From Boesenbergia rotunda (Eukaryota; Streptophyta; Magnoliopsida; Zingiberales; Zingiberaceae), in contig JAGFNQ010005247.1 in NCBI GenBank assembly GCA_024364735.1, positions 223,562 through 287,561 on the forward strand: a stretch of 64,000 nt of DNA, given 5' to 3'. The position numbers and the translations under genes were made by a program. Under the pieces are notes generated by a model. The model ran no database searches. It saw only the letters and a program-made list of their open reading frames with translations, and was not told the origin of the DNA. Below are positions 63,030 to 64,000 of the stretch, piece by piece (positions within the stretch are counted from its first letter, which is position 1; each line of letters starts with the position of its first letter).

Positions 63030-64000
63030 ACTGAGGATTACTATATTATGATACCTTTATTGATCATTTTAATAAATATGCTTAGCTCTATCCTATGAAA
63101 AAGAAATCTGATTAATTAGACATATTATGTCATTTTCAAAAATAAGTTAAACGATAATTTAATCGTAAAATACTCTCTTCATCCTGATTGGGGAGGCAAA
63201 TATCAAGCTCTTCATCCACATCTTTTCTCTTGTGGAATTGTTCATCGAGTCTCTTACCCTCACACTCTAGAACAAAATGACTTTGTTGAGATAAAACATA
63301 GAAAGATAGTTGACATTATCTTAGCTCTTCTTTATCATGCATCAGTTTTACATTAATTTTGGGATAAAGCTGTTTACACTCAATATATCTCATAAATCGA
63401 TTTCCTAACTTATTGCTCAATCATAAGTGTCCTTAGAATAATTTTATAATCAAATTCCTAACTATACTTTTCTTAAAAATTTTGATTGTACCTGTTATCC
63501 GTGGTTACGCGCTACTCTAAACATAAACTTGACTCCCGTTGATTATAATATGTTTTTCTTGATTTAGTAATTTGTACCATGGATATCGTTGTTTACATAT
63601 ACCAATAGGATAAATATATATTTCATGACATATTACTTTTAATAAGTCTCTATTCTTCTTATCAGTAGCTTCTTCATTCTCTCCTCTAGATAGAGTGACT
63701 CCTTCTTGATGTCACCAAACATTATACCAGATCTTAGAAATCTGACTTATTCGGCTAGATATAATGTTAATACTAGAAGTGATAGTATTCTAGGTCCAGC
63801 ACCATTGCCACTTCCCTCTGAGGCCTCTCTTATTGATTCTTTCGATACATCATCCAATCAAGAAAATGCTCGACTTCCTTCATCGGATGAGTCACATATT
63901 GCATCTTCACAATCCCAACCTACTTCTTATCATCGCCCTCTTCAACAAGTGACTTAAATGAAGGTGCTCCTTGGCGTACATTTCCTTTAAGTGACCTTTA
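63030..64000 (+). pseudogene. Ty1/copia pol remnant (integrase region), runs off the window
   Basis: Scattered words of the copia integrase core are readable on the plus strand: a YYDTFIDHFNKYA-like start near 63050, then WGGKYQALHPHLF, HRVSYPHTLEQNDF and KHRKIVDIILALLYHAS (63190-63340), and FWDKAVYTQYIS near 63360. After that a decayed integrase C-terminal part follows (DCTCYPWLRATLN near 63490). Several stop codons and frame changes interrupt it, so no product is expected. A Ser-rich 83-codon frame at 63706-63957 may be the linker before reverse transcriptase. The element continues beyond base 64000. Confidence 0.75.

Overview
The window is nuclear DNA of a flowering plant. It has genes split by introns with plant-type splice sites, plant gene families (CstF77, Nep1/EMG1, ALA1-type flippase, ZAT-type zinc finger, CML-type EF-hand protein) and dense LTR retrotransposons, solo LTRs and MITEs. 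The GC-rich first exon of the flippase gene and the GC-rich single-exon genes resemble monocots. A commelinid or Zingiberales-like genome is my guess, not a demonstrated identity.

Gene-rich left part (1-18.2 kb). The 5' half of CSTF77 (minus strand; it continues beyond base 1) lies head-to-head with a complete seven-exon EMG1/NEP1 gene (plus). EMG1 is tail-to-tail with a complete seven-exon P4-ATPase (phospholipid flippase) gene (minus). CSTF77 and EMG1 both serve RNA maturation (mRNA 3'-end formation and 18S rRNA modification). The flippase is an unrelated housekeeping membrane protein. No operon-like cooperation is implied.

Mobile-element part (18.2-57.5 kb). In order: an AT-rich TIR element with three 253-bp tandem repeats; a 4.45-kb hAT transposon with a broken transposase; a C2H2 zinc-finger gene lying between terminal inverted repeats of a microsatellite-flanked element family; a 4.5-kb LTR retrotransposon without pol that keeps an antisense ORF; several MITEs; a 4.69-kb palindromic foldback element built from 158-bp units, with a 9-bp target duplication; and a series of solo LTRs, some nested. 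Several insertions went into (TA)n tracts.

Right part (57.5-64 kb). A complete intronless EF-hand (CML-like) gene with its TATA box is followed by a cluster of GC-rich MITEs separated by (TA), (GT), (CA) and (CT) microsatellites, an LTR-like fragment, and a badly decayed Ty1/copia pol running off the right edge.

The most unusual objects are the giant foldback element (35223-39909), the zinc-finger gene enclosed by MITE-type inverted repeats (25284-26306), and the microsatellite-flanked MITE family with its palindromic TGACCGATC arrays. All calls were made by reading the sequence; no alignment or database search was run.
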